From: Draconibacterium halophilum
GTDB taxonomy: Bacteria; Bacteroidota; Bacteroidia; Bacteroidales; Prolixibacteraceae
DNA length: 64,000 bases
Direction: 5' to 3'
Assembly: GCF_010448835.1 (NCBI RefSeq)
Contig: NZ_CP048409.1
Location: 2,922,001 to 2,986,000, forward strand
Under the pieces are notes generated by a model. It was not told where the DNA came from and did no database searches. It saw only the letters and a list, made by a program, of their open reading frames with translations. Below, in pieces: positions 54,000 to 62,351 of this stretch (positions are counted from its first letter, which is position 1; every line of letters starts with the position of its first letter). Position numbers and translations under genes: made by a program.

Positions 54000-56900
54000 A
54001 TGAAAACAGGATTTGCTGGCGGAATAGCCAAACAATTTATAAATTCAAAATTAACACCGCTGTTGATGATTGCTTTTATGGCAATCGGGATTTACAGCTC
54101 TTACCTGACTCCCCGCGAGGAGGAACCGCAAATTGACGTACCAATTGCCGATATTCTCTTTAGCTACCCGGGAGCCAGCCCAAAAGAAATTGAATCCCGC
54201 GTGATGCAACCGCTCGAAAAAGTGGTCGCCAATATTCCGGGAGTTGAATATGTATACTCTACCTCAATGCCGGGTCAGGCCATGCTTATCGTTCAGTTTT
54301 ATGTTGGTGAAGACATCGAACGATCGTTGGTAAAAATGTACAACGAAATTATGAAACACATGGACCAAATGCCGCACGGAACTAGTTTGCCGTTGGTTAA
54401 AACGCGTTCTATCGATGATGTGCCGGTATTAGGATTAACTTTTTGGAGCGAAAATTACGACGATTACCAGTTGAAACGAATTGCCCAGGAAGTAAATAAC
54501 GAAATTGAACAGATTACAGATGTATCGGAAACAAAAGTTATCGGTGGCCGCTCGCGTCAAATTCGTGTGGCGCTAAACAACGGAGCAATGGCCCGTTATA
54601 ATGTTGATGCGCTCAGCATCGCACAGAAAATACAGATCGCCAACCAGCAATTTAATACCGGTGCTTTTAACAAGAATGATGTAGAATACCTGGTTGAAGC
54701 AGGTGAATTTCTGCAAACTTCTGATGACGTTTCCAACCTTGTTGTTGGTATCCAGAACGGAAGTCCGGTTTACCTGAAACAAGTTGCCGAAATTCTTGAC
54801 GGTCCCGAGGAGCCAGTTCAATACGTGAATTTTGGTTACGGAACAATGGACGAAAAGAAAAATGACAATCCTGGTGAATACCCGGCAGTTACTATTTCGG
54901 TAGCCAAACGACGCGGTGCCGATGCGATGAAAGTTGCAGACCTGATTTTGGAAAAAATCAGCCATCTTGAAAAAGACCTGATCCCGGCTGATGTACATGT
55001 TGATGTAACTCGTAACTACGGAGAAACAGCATCGCACAAAGTATCGGAACTGTTGATGCACCTTGCCGGAGCAATTATTGCCGTAACATTTGTGGTAATG
55101 TTGGCAATGGGCTGGCGTGGCGGATTGGTGGTGTTCTTGTCGGTGCCGATTACATTTGCATTGACAATGTTTAGCTACTATTTCCTTGATTACACCTTGA
55201 ACAGGATTACACTTTTTGCACTGGTTTTTGTAACAGGTATTGTAGTCGACGACTCGATAATTATTGCCGAGAACATGCACCGGCATTTCAAAATGAAAAA
55301 ATTGCCGTTCATTCAGGCAGCTTTGCGCTCGATCGATGAAGTGGGTAACCCAACAATTCTGGCAACATTTACAGTAATTGCGGCTGTACTACCGATGGTT
55401 TTCGTTTCAGGTTTAATGGGACCTTACATGAGTCCGATGCCAATTGGAGCATCTATTGCAATGATCTTTTCACTGCTGGTGGCACTTACAATTACTCCGT
55501 ACCTGGCATTCCGTTTACTAAAAGTTGTTGAGAAAGGTGATAAAGTACAAAAAGCGTTCAAATTGGAGAATTCGCCGATTTATAAGATCTATTATAAAAC
55601 GATGAACCCAATGTTGGAATCATCGTGGAAGCGCTGGACATTTATCGGTACGATCACATTTTTCCTGTTGGCATCAATGACACTGGTTTATTTTAAAATG
55701 GTAACAGTTAAAATGCTTCCGTTTGATAATAAAAATGAATTCCAGGTAATTATTGACATGCCGGAAGGAACTACACTTGAGCGTACAGCAGCTGTAACAA
55801 AAGAACTGGCAGCCTATATCGCTCAACAGGAAGAGGTAATGAACTACCAGTCGTATGTTGGAACTGCATCGCCAATGAACTTTAATGGCCTGGTTCGTCA
55901 TTACGATTTACGAAGAGGTTCGAATGTATCTGACATACAAGTGAACCTTACCGATAAAACGGAGCGTAAAGCCCAAAGTCACGACATTGCAAAAGCCATG
56001 CGTCCGGGAATTCAGCAACTGGCAAAAAAATTCAATGCCAACGCAAAAGTTGTAGAGGTTCCACCGGGGCCACCGGTACTTTCAACATTAGTTGCCGAAA
56101 TTTACGGACCGAACTACGATGAGCAGATAGAAGTTGCGAGCCAGGTAAAAAGCCTGTTTGCAGAAACTGTCGATGTTGTGGATATCGACTGGCAAGTAGA
56201 AGACGACCAGGTAGAATATAAATTCAATGTACTAAAAGAAAAAGCTGCTTTGGCAGGCGTTTCAACACAACAAGTTGTAAACAGTATTGCCATGGCACTT
56301 GGCGGTCAGGAAGTAACACAACTATATGCTGAAAAAGAACATGAGCAGGTTGGTATTCAGCTGCGTTTTTCAGAAGATGAACGCTCGAGCATTGAAGACC
56401 TGAAGAAAATTAACATCATGAGCATGACCGGCCAGAAAGTGGCACTTGGTGATGTGGTTGAGATAAAAGAAGAGATTCAGGATAAAAGCATTTACCGTAA
56501 AAACCAGAAACGCGTAGTATACGTAACTGCAGATATTGCGGGAGAATTGGAAAGTCCGGTTTATGGAATTTTAAATATGAGTGAAAACCTCGACAAAATT
56601 CAAATTCCGGAAGGTTATATGCTAAATGAAGAGTTCACTCAGCAACCATTTGTACAAGACAATTACAGCCTTAAATGGGACGGCGAGTGGCAAATTACCT
56701 ACGAAGTATTTCGAGATTTAGGTACTGCTTTTGCAGTGGTACTTTTGGTAATTTATTTGCTCATCATTGGATGGTTTCAGAATTTTACTGTTCCGTTTGT
56801 AATGATGGTTGCTATTCCGCTTTCGTTAGTTGGAATTCTAATCGGTCACTGGCTAATGGGTGCTTTCTTTACCGCAACTTCAATGATTGGACTGATTGCG

Positions 56901-57257
56901 CTGGCGGGGATTATGGTCCGAAATTCCATATTACTTATCGACTTTATAAATCTCCGGCTTAAAGACGGAGCGCCGCTGAAAGAAGCGGTGATTGAAGCGG
57001 GTGCTGTAAGAACTACTCCTATTCTGCTTACTGCAGGAACAGTTGTAATTGGTGCTGTAGTAATTTTATTCGACCCCATTTTCCAGGGATTGGCAATTTC
57101 GCTAATGGGTGGAACAATTGCATCAACATTCTTAACCCTAATTATTGTTCCGTTGATTTATTACATGACTGAGAAGAAAAAATACCCGGTAAAAGAGGCA
57201 GCAGTTGTAGAAACCGAAGAAACTGAAAATGATTTAACTAAAGAGGAGGAAAAATAA
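54000..57257 (+). CDS. RND efflux pump, AcrB/HAE1-like
   Basis: 1,085 residues. Twelve membrane segments and two large periplasmic loops. Blocks: SSYLTPREEEPQIDVPIADI, FSYPGASPKEIESRVMQPLE, TM4 FALVFVTGIVVDDSIIIAEN (DD relay), and TSMIGLIALAGIMVRNSILL. The PREEEPQ-start group is the HAE1-related branch with mixed substrates. ATG 54000 overlaps the stop of a 7-codon frame (53980-54003), a possible coupling device. The C-terminus is acidic (ETEETENDLTKEEEK). Confidence 0.92.
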   Translation: MKTGFAGGIAKQFINSKLTPLLMIAFMAIGIYSSYLTPREEEPQIDVPIADILFSYPGASPKEIESRVMQPLEKVVANIPGVEYVYSTSMPGQAMLIVQFYVGEDIERSLVKMYNEIMKHMDQMPHGTSLPLVKTRSIDDVPVLGLTFWSENYDDYQLKRIAQEVNNEIEQITDVSETKVIGGRSRQIRVALNNGAMARYNVDALSIAQKIQIANQQFNTGAFNKNDVEYLVEAGEFLQTSDDVSNLVVGIQNGSPVYLKQVAEILDGPEEPVQYVNFGYGTMDEKKNDNPGEYPAVTISVAKRRGADAMKVADLILEKISHLEKDLIPADVHVDVTRNYGETASHKVSELLMHLAGAIIAVTFVVMLAMGWRGGLVVFLSVPITFALTMFSYYFLDYTLNRITLFALVFVTGIVVDDSIIIAENMHRHFKMKKLPFIQAALRSIDEVGNPTILATFTVIAAVLPMVFVSGLMGPYMSPMPIGASIAMIFSLLVALTITPYLAFRLLKVVEKGDKVQKAFKLENSPIYKIYYKTMNPMLESSWKRWTFIGTITFFLLASMTLVYFKMVTVKMLPFDNKNEFQVIIDMPEGTTLERTAAVTKELAAYIAQQEEVMNYQSYVGTASPMNFNGLVRHYDLRRGSNVSDIQVNLTDKTERKAQSHDIAKAMRPGIQQLAKKFNANAKVVEVPPGPPVLSTLVAEIYGPNYDEQIEVASQVKSLFAETVDVVDIDWQVEDDQVEYKFNVLKEKAALAGVSTQQVVNSIAMALGGQEVTQLYAEKEHEQVGIQLRFSEDERSSIEDLKKINIMSMTGQKVALGDVVEIKEEIQDKSIYRKNQKRVVYVTADIAGELESPVYGILNMSENLDKIQIPEGYMLNEEFTQQPFVQDNYSLKWDGEWQITYEVFRDLGTAFAVVLLVIYLLIIGWFQNFTVPFVMMVAIPLSLVGILIGHWLMGAFFTATSMIGLIALAGIMVRNSILLIDFINLRLKDGAPLKEAVIEAGAVRTTPILLTAGTVVIGAVVILFDPIFQGLAISLMGGTIASTFLTLIIVPLIYYMTEKKKYPVKEAAVVETEETENDLTKEEEK

Positions 57258-57258
57258 A

Positions 57259-57360
57259 ATGATAAAACGAGCATTTAAGCGATATTGCATAAAAGCGTAT
57301 GACACAACATCATGCGAGATACATGAGTTACCATTTAAAATTAAAACTATAAACGAATGA
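57259..57360 (+). CDS. Possible 33-residue ORF linking pump and next gene
   Basis: ATG 57259 starts one base after the pump stop and ends in a TGA overlapping the next ATG (57357). The product (MIKRAFKRYCIKAYDTTSC, then EIHELPFKIKTINE) is basic at the start and matches no family. The coupling at both ends is suggestive only. Confidence 0.25.
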   Translation: MIKRAFKRYCIKAYDTTSCEIHELPFKIKTINE

Positions 57361-57665
57361 AATTTGTAATTATTCAAAGTGCAGAAGCTTATCATCACGA
57401 GCTGGAGCAGATCTTTCGCGATATAAAGATCAATTCGTACAGTGAATTACCGGTTGATGGTTTTATGGAGAGTGCTGACGGGAATTCGGATATTTCCAAT
57501 TGGTTTGGCTCTTCAAAAAATCCATACCGCTATTTTATTTCATTTACTTTTCTTGATGAAGAAAAAGCAGATGAACTTCTCGCCCGGGTAAAAGCATTTA
57601 ATGAAGAAACTGAGGGTGTAAGTCCATTAAGTGCATTCATTTCGGCCATTGAAAAATTTGTCTAA
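57357..57665 (+). CDS. Small PII-like/ferredoxin-fold protein, unknown function
   Basis: 102 residues. Pattern of beta-alpha-beta units: MKFVIIQSAEAYHHELEQIF, YRYFISFTFLDEEKADELLA and SPLSAFISAIEKFV, like the small proteins (DUF3240-like) coded with RND pumps. No signal peptide. May sense a ligand and adjust the pump, by analogy only. Confidence 0.6.
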   Translation: MKFVIIQSAEAYHHELEQIFRDIKINSYSELPVDGFMESADGNSDISNWFGSSKNPYRYFISFTFLDEEKADELLARVKAFNEETEGVSPLSAFISAIEKFV

Positions 57666-57701
57666 ACAATTATAAAATAATAACAACTAAAATAGAATAC
57701 C

Positions 57702-57884
57702 ATGAAAGAGAGAATAGTACGAGCAGTTGCAGGAACACTTGTGTTGACAAGCATTTTATTGGCCATATTCGTTAATATTTACTGGCTGGGCCTGGCAGGT
57801 TTTGTTGGATTGAATTTGTTTCAATCGTCAATTACTAAATTTTGCCCGCTGGAATATTTCCTTGAAAAGGCCGGAGTAGAATAG
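57702..57884 (+). CDS. YgaP-type small membrane protein (DUF2892)
   Basis: 60 residues; two hydrophobic segments (AGTLVLTSILLAIFVNIYWL, GLAGFVGLNLFQSSITKFC) with the DUF2892 ending CPLEYFLEKAGV. In YgaP this domain anchors a rhodanese; here it stands alone. Function unknown. Confidence 0.87.
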   Translation: MKERIVRAVAGTLVLTSILLAIFVNIYWLGLAGFVGLNLFQSSITKFCPLEYFLEKAGVE

Positions 57885-57906
57885 AACTGCAATAAAATGC
57901 GTAATG

Positions 57907-57938
57907 AAAGGTTGTCTGTATCAGGCAACCTTTTCTTA
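57907..57938 (+). terminator. Terminator of the third RND operon
   Basis: AAAGGTTG pairs with CAACCTTT (57926-57933) around an 11-nt loop, with TTCTT following. Confidence 0.8.
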
Positions 57939-58013
57939 TTTGTTGTTAATCTTGGTATTTTCAATGGATTTCTGCTAACTTTAGTCTCACACAAACACAG
58001 TTAATATATTGAT

Positions 58014-58574
58014 ATGACAAACAACACAAACAAAGACATGGCCAATAACGTTTGGAAACTCATAATAACCCGCGGTGTAGTTCTGGTAATTATCGGGCTG
58101 GTATTATTGCTATTTCCCTCTGCATCATTAACAACCCTTATTTTTATTTTAGGTATTTACTGGTTAATCGATGGCGTAGTTACCCTCTATAATACTTTTA
58201 AACAACGAAAAATTCGAAGAAATTGGTGGTGGGGATTAGTTACCGGAAGTCTTGCAGTTATAGCCGGAATAATTGTAGTAACGAAACCATTTTCAAGCAC
58301 GGTACTAACAACATCATTTTTAATGTGGTTTTTAGGCATTGTTGCACTTATAAACGGAATTAGTAACGTAATTACATCTATTCGAATTAAAAATCACCTT
58401 GCCGGCGAACGCTCCATGCTCTGGGGTGGAATATTTTCCATAATTCTGGGTATACTACTCATCTCGTCGCCCTACACCTCGGCATTGGTGATGGTTAAAG
58501 TTATTGGCGCACTCGCAATATTTGCAGGTTTAATTACTTTATTTCTGGGCAATCAAGTAAGAAAAAACACCTAA
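58014..58574 (+). CDS. HdeD-family membrane protein (DUF308)
   Basis: 186 residues, six membrane segments in three similar pairs: VVLVIIGLVLLLFPSASLTT, WWWGLVTGSLAVIAGIIVV, SMLWGGIFSIILGILLISS. HdeD helps acid resistance in E. coli at high cell density; other members have no assigned role. Monocistronic, between two terminators or promoters. Confidence 0.87.
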   Translation: MTNNTNKDMANNVWKLIITRGVVLVIIGLVLLLFPSASLTTLIFILGIYWLIDGVVTLYNTFKQRKIRRNWWWGLVTGSLAVIAGIIVVTKPFSSTVLTTSFLMWFLGIVALINGISNVITSIRIKNHLAGERSMLWGGIFSIILGILLISSPYTSALVMVKVIGALAIFAGLITLFLGNQVRKNT

Positions 58575-58692
58575 CATACAGCATCAAACGCAGTAATTCA
58601 TTTTTTTGTATTTTATAACTACCCATTCAACAACAAAATCTCCTGCCAAATGTAGTAATTTCAAATTTTAGCAAAGAATATTAATGATCATT

Positions 58693-58746
58693 TGTTCTTT
58701 TAAACTTTTGTTTTTAATCAATAATTCAATATCTTTGTAAAGAACA
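58693..58746 (+). promoter_or_regulatory. Promoter flanked by an inverted repeat, NifX/ATPase operon
   Basis: TTTG at 58707-58710, 19-bp spacer, TATCTTTG at 58730-58737: a full match to the Bacteroidota consensus. It is bracketed by a perfect 8-bp inverted repeat, TGTTCTTT (58693-58700) and AAAGAACA (58739-58746). Such a bracket could be an operator for a regulator, though 8 bp is short enough to arise by chance. Confidence 0.55.
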
Positions 58747-58756
58747 TAAGTTACAT

Positions 58757-59083
58757 ATGAAAATGAAAACAATCATTACTTCAACCGGAGATAACGTAGA
58801 TTCTAAATTTGATTTACGTTTCGGACGTGCCGGCTGGTTTTGTGTGTACGACAAAGAAACGCACTCAACCAACTTCATCGAAAACAGTTTTAAAAACTCA
58901 AATGGCGGAGCCGGAACAAAGTCTTCGGAAATGGCAGCAGAATTGGGTGCAAAACAAATCATTTCAGGTCATTTTGGTCCAAAAGCCAAGGATATGCTGG
59001 CGAAATTCCAGATCCAAATGATAGAGTTCGATAATGAAAAGCTGAATGTGAAGGATATTATTTTGAAAATTGAAAACAATTAG
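58757..59083 (+). CDS. NifX/NifB-type dinitrogenase iron-molybdenum cofactor-binding family protein
   Basis: 108 residues, full NifX/NafY fold: TSTGDNVDSKFDLRFGRAGW, FCVYDKETHSTNFIENSFKN, GAGTKSSEMAAELGAKQIIS, GHFGPKAKDMLAKFQIQM. Genes of this family outside nitrogen fixation code for metal-cluster binders of the orange-protein type. No nif genes are in the window. Starts at 58757 or 58763. First gene of the operon. Confidence 0.9.
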   Translation: MKMKTIITSTGDNVDSKFDLRFGRAGWFCVYDKETHSTNFIENSFKNSNGGAGTKSSEMAAELGAKQIISGHFGPKAKDMLAKFQIQMIEFDNEKLNVKDIILKIENN

Positions 59084-59087
59084 AAAA

Positions 59088-59315
59088 ATGCCAGGATTAA
59101 ACCAAACCGGACCAATGGGACAAGGAGCCCAAACCGGCAGAAAACAAGGAAGATGTAACAATGAATTAAATGACGAGCAGCTTGCCAACTTTGGAAGACG
59201 AGGTGGCAAAGGTTTCAGATTTAAAAATCCCGCAACTGATGAAAGCTTACCAACAGGCTGGGGACGCGGAAAAGGAAGAGGTCGTGGCCGGAGATTTGGC
59301 CGATTAGAAAATTAA
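59088..59315 (+). CDS. DUF5320-type Gly/Arg-rich small protein
   Basis: Start set at ATG 59088 (MPGLNQTGPMGQGAQTGRKQ); a longer frame only overlaps the previous gene. 75 residues: PGxNxTGPMGxGxxTGR start and a tail GWGRGKGRGRGRRFGRLEN. Standard partner of NifX-type and Mrp-type genes in anaerobes. Role unknown; probably disordered and basic, perhaps a scaffold for a protein complex. Confidence 0.85.
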   Translation: MPGLNQTGPMGQGAQTGRKQGRCNNELNDEQLANFGRRGGKGFRFKNPATDESLPTGWGRGKGRGRGRRFGRLEN

Positions 59316-59330
59316 TAAATTGAAATAAGC

Positions 59331-59672
59331 ATGAGTAAAAAAATTGCTGTTCCTGTTGATGAAAACGGGATTTTAGACGGACACTTTGGTCATTGCAAAT
59401 TTTTTGCATTGATTGATGTTGATGAGAAAACAATCGTTAACGAAGAGCGGGTAACTCCCCCTCCTCACGAACCGGGCGTGTTACCTAAATGGTTAGCTGA
59501 AAAAGGGGTTAGCGATGTGTTGGCCGGTGGAATGGGCCACAAAGCCATTCAAATCTTCAACTACAATAAGGTAAATGTATTTGTTGGCGCACCTAAAATT
59601 TCCGCTACAGAATTGGTAAATGGTTATGTTGAAGAAACCATTGAATTCTCGGCCAATTACTGCGATCATTGA
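59331..59672 (+). CDS. NifX/NifB-type cofactor-binding family protein (paralog)
   Basis: 113 residues: KKIAVPVDENGILDGHFGHC, FALIDVDEKTIVNEERVTPP, PHEPGVLPKWLAEKGVSDVL, GGMGHKAIQIFNYNKVNVF. Shares the fold of the first gene with its own HFGHC motif, which carries likely metal ligands (His, Cys). A terminator follows. Confidence 0.9.
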   Translation: MSKKIAVPVDENGILDGHFGHCKFFALIDVDEKTIVNEERVTPPPHEPGVLPKWLAEKGVSDVLAGGMGHKAIQIFNYNKVNVFVGAPKISATELVNGYVEETIEFSANYCDH

Positions 59673-59773
59673 CAGATAAATGAGCAGCCATTAATCCTGC
59701 TTGATAAAAATAGCACAACAAACACATTTCTGAGTCCTATTCATAGTCACTCAGCGTTAGCTACTAAATCGGT

Positions 59774-59805
59774 ATTCCCCAGAGCAACACTCCGGGGAAT
59801 TTTTT
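59774..59805 (+). terminator. Terminator between NifX genes and ATPase genes
   Basis: ATTCCCC pairs with GGGGAAT (59794-59800) around a 13-nt loop, followed by TTTTT. Confidence 0.88.
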
Positions 59806-59818
59806 AAAATCATGTGTC

Positions 59819-60682
59819 ATGCAAATTGCAATAGCAAGCGGTAAAGGTGGTACCGGTAAAACAACCGTTTCGGTTAACCTGTATTACTTCTTATCAGTGA
59901 AATATAATAACAAGGTGCAATTAATCGATTGCGATGTGGAAGAACCCAACGACATGTTGTTCTTTCCTCAAGCCAAAAAGAAATCTGAAACAGAAGTATA
60001 TACCATCGTTCCTGAGATTGACAAAGCCAAATGCACTTTTTGCAAAAAATGTGCTGTCTGGTGCGAATTTAATGCGATAAGCATTGTTAAGAATCTGAAA
60101 TTTGCAGAGGTGAATTATGATCTTTGCCATTCGTGTGGTGCTTGTTTCGAGGCTTGTACGTTCGATGCCTTAAAACAGATTGAAAATCCATTGGGCCGTA
60201 TTTCTGAATATCAAACAACTTTTGGTGCCGGAATTATGGAAGGACGACTGGAGATTGGCTCTGCGATGCAAACAGCACTCATTAAAAAGGTAAAAAAACA
60301 GGCAAGTACAGGCCAAACAATAACCCTGCTCGATGCACCTCCCGGAACCAGCTGTCCGGTTGTTGAAACGGTTGCTAATGCCGATTACGTAATTCTTGTT
60401 ACCGAACCCACCCCTTTTGGGTTGCACGATTTAAAAATTGCCGTTGAGGTACTAAAAGAGCTGAAAAAACCATTTGGAGTTATTGTAAACAAAGCTGGTT
60501 TGGGAAATAATGATGTGTATCAGTTCTTGAAAGAAAACAACATCACATTAGTGGGTAACATACCATTTTCGAAAAACTACGCTGCCAATTATTCACGCGG
60601 AGATTTGTTTGAAAATATTCCTGCCGAATTGGAAAAATCCTACCATACCATAGTAGATCAATTGCAACTCATTATTAGTTAA
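59819..60682 (+). CDS. MinD/Mrp-type ATPase with two 4Fe-4S sites (first of pair)
   Basis: 287 residues. Deviant Walker A ASGKGGTGKTTVSVNLYYF at residues 7-25, switch region QLIDCDVEEPND, and an inserted ferredoxin unit with Cys72/75/78/82 (CTFCKKCAVWC) and Cys103/106/109/113 (CHSCGACFEAC). Walker B-like LLDAPPGTSCPVV. A cytoplasmic nucleotide-driven iron-sulfur or metal-cluster handling protein. It lies 2 bp before a paralog, the usual tandem of the orange-protein operon. Confidence 0.93.
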   Translation: MQIAIASGKGGTGKTTVSVNLYYFLSVKYNNKVQLIDCDVEEPNDMLFFPQAKKKSETEVYTIVPEIDKAKCTFCKKCAVWCEFNAISIVKNLKFAEVNYDLCHSCGACFEACTFDALKQIENPLGRISEYQTTFGAGIMEGRLEIGSAMQTALIKKVKKQASTGQTITLLDAPPGTSCPVVETVANADYVILVTEPTPFGLHDLKIAVEVLKELKKPFGVIVNKAGLGNNDVYQFLKENNITLVGNIPFSKNYAANYSRGDLFENIPAELEKSYHTIVDQLQLIIS

Positions 60683-60684
60683 TA

Positions 60685-61578
60685 ATGAAAGAAATTACAG
60701 TATTAAGCGGAAAAGGAGGCGCCGGAAAAACCAGTATTACTGCGGCCCTGGCATCGTTAGCTCAAAACGCTGTATTTTGCGATAACGACGTTGACGCATC
60801 TGATTTGCATTTAATTTTAAAACCTGAAATAAAAGAGACGCATCAATTCGACAGTGGCTCACTGGCTTTCATTAATCAGGAAACATGTACCAAATGCAGA
60901 ACCTGCCAGGATGTCTGCCGTTTTGAAGCAATATTTACAAACAACGATGGCTCACCGGAAGTGAACCCTTTACAATGTGAGGGCTGTCGCTTGTGCGAAC
61001 GACTTTGTCCGGCAGATGCGATACAAACTCACCAAAACCTTAACAATAACTGGTATGTTTCTTATACTCGTTTTGGTGCAATGGTCCACGCTAAAATGGG
61101 CGTCGGCGAAGAAAATTCAGGAAAACTGGTTACACGAATCCGCGAAAAAGCCAGGGAAATTGCGCTTGAAAATAAAGCAGATTTTGTGCTAAACGATGGA
61201 CCTCCGGGAATTGGCTGCACTGCCATTTCTTCCATTACAGGAACAAATGCCGTTTTGCTGGTAATCGAACCAACCGTATCGGGCTTGCATGATGCAAAAC
61301 GATTGGTAGAGTTGGTTAATTCGTTTCAGGTTCCAATTTGTGCAATCATTAACAAGTACGACATAAATACAGAATTTACGGCAACCGTTGAAAGCTACTT
61401 AAAGGAAAATAAAATCGTGTTGGTTGGTAAAATTCCATTTTCAAAAATGTTTGTAGAATCAATATTAGTTGAAAAATCGCTGATTGAGTTTGCACCGAAT
61501 CATCCAATTAGTTTAAATTTAAAATCCATTTGGAAAATGATTAGGCAATTACTAATTTCAAAAACATGCTTTCAATAA
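60685..61578 (+). CDS. MinD/Mrp-type ATPase with two 4Fe-4S sites (second of pair)
   Basis: 297 residues. Walker A LSGKGGAGKTSITAALASLA at residues 7-26, Cys68/71/74/78 (CTKCRTCQDVC) and Cys98/101/104/108 (CEGCRLCERLC), then VLNDGPPGIGCTAI. Longer C-terminal tail than the first paralog. Likely forms a heterodimer with it. Overlaps the MBL gene by 13 bp. Confidence 0.93.
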   Translation: MKEITVLSGKGGAGKTSITAALASLAQNAVFCDNDVDASDLHLILKPEIKETHQFDSGSLAFINQETCTKCRTCQDVCRFEAIFTNNDGSPEVNPLQCEGCRLCERLCPADAIQTHQNLNNNWYVSYTRFGAMVHAKMGVGEENSGKLVTRIREKAREIALENKADFVLNDGPPGIGCTAISSITGTNAVLLVIEPTVSGLHDAKRLVELVNSFQVPICAIINKYDINTEFTATVESYLKENKIVLVGKIPFSKMFVESILVEKSLIEFAPNHPISLNLKSIWKMIRQLLISKTCFQ

Positions 61579-62351
61579 CTATTTTAACGGATAATACGGC
61601 TGGCGAACTATTTCTTTCAGAACACGGTCTCTCCTACCTTGTTGATATCGACAATGAAAAGATTTTATTTGACACCGGTTATTCTGATATGTTTTTGAAA
61701 AATGCAGAACAGCTCAAAATCGATATAGAAAATGAAGTAAAAACCATTGTCTTAAGTCATGGGCACAAAGATCATGGAAACGGGCTAAAACAATTGAGTA
61801 ACAAAACGTTAATCACCCACCCGGCCAGTTTTGCAAAGCGCTTCCGGAAAATCGACCATTCATTCGTTGGATTGGAAATAACGCGAGAAGAAATTGAAAA
61901 CCAATTTAAGCTGAAAGCGAGCCATACCTCGCTACAACTTTCAGAAAACCTGTATTTTTTGGGTGAAATTCCCAGAACTAATGGATTTGAAAGCCAGTCA
62001 ACCAATTTTGAGTTCGAAGATGGTTCAGAAGATTATATACCTGATGATTCAGCACTGGCTGCAATTGTAAATAATAAACTTGTTGTGATAACGGGTTGCT
62101 CGCATTCCGGAATTTGCAACATTTGCGAACATGCAAGAACAGTTACTGGTATAAGTATAATTAAAGCAGTAATCGGAGGTTTTCATTTAAAAGCTCAAAA
62201 CGAACAGACCTTAAAAACCATTGAATACTTTAGGCAAAATAAAATTGAAAAACTACTACCATCACATTGTACGGCACCTCCGGCTTTGGATCTTTTTAAT
62301 TCAACATTTAATACAGAACAGGTAAAAACAGGTATGATTTTTCGCTTTTAG
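61566..62351 (+). CDS. MBL-fold hydrolase of the dihydropterin-phosphate-synthase-like group
   Basis: 261 residues. Metal site VLSHGHKDHGNGL (HxHxDH), then GEIPRTNGFE, VVITGCSHSGICNICEHA and VIGGFHLKAQNE. The GCSHSGICN and GGFHL blocks are those of the archaeal 7,8-dihydropterin-6-methyl-aminobenzene phosphate synthase relatives common in anaerobes. Its role with the two ATPases is unknown. Overlaps the convergent 3' neighbour by 4 bp. Confidence 0.87.
   Translation: MLSITILTDNTAGELFLSEHGLSYLVDIDNEKILFDTGYSDMFLKNAEQLKIDIENEVKTIVLSHGHKDHGNGLKQLSNKTLITHPASFAKRFRKIDHSFVGLEITREEIENQFKLKASHTSLQLSENLYFLGEIPRTNGFESQSTNFEFEDGSEDYIPDDSALAAIVNNKLVVITGCSHSGICNICEHARTVTGISIIKAVIGGFHLKAQNEQTLKTIEYFRQNKIEKLLPSHCTAPPALDLFNSTFNTEQVKTGMIFRF

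Noticed and set aside
54573..55286. 237-codon open frame on the minus strand inside the AcrB-like pump
   Set aside because: Composition follows the sense gene (many His, Cys, Asn from reversed codons), no family motif, and the pump gene covers it fully.
58757..59672. Nitrogen-fixation genes
   Set aside because: NifX/NifB-type small proteins also occur widely outside nitrogen fixation; no nifHDK, nifE, nifN or full NifB is present.
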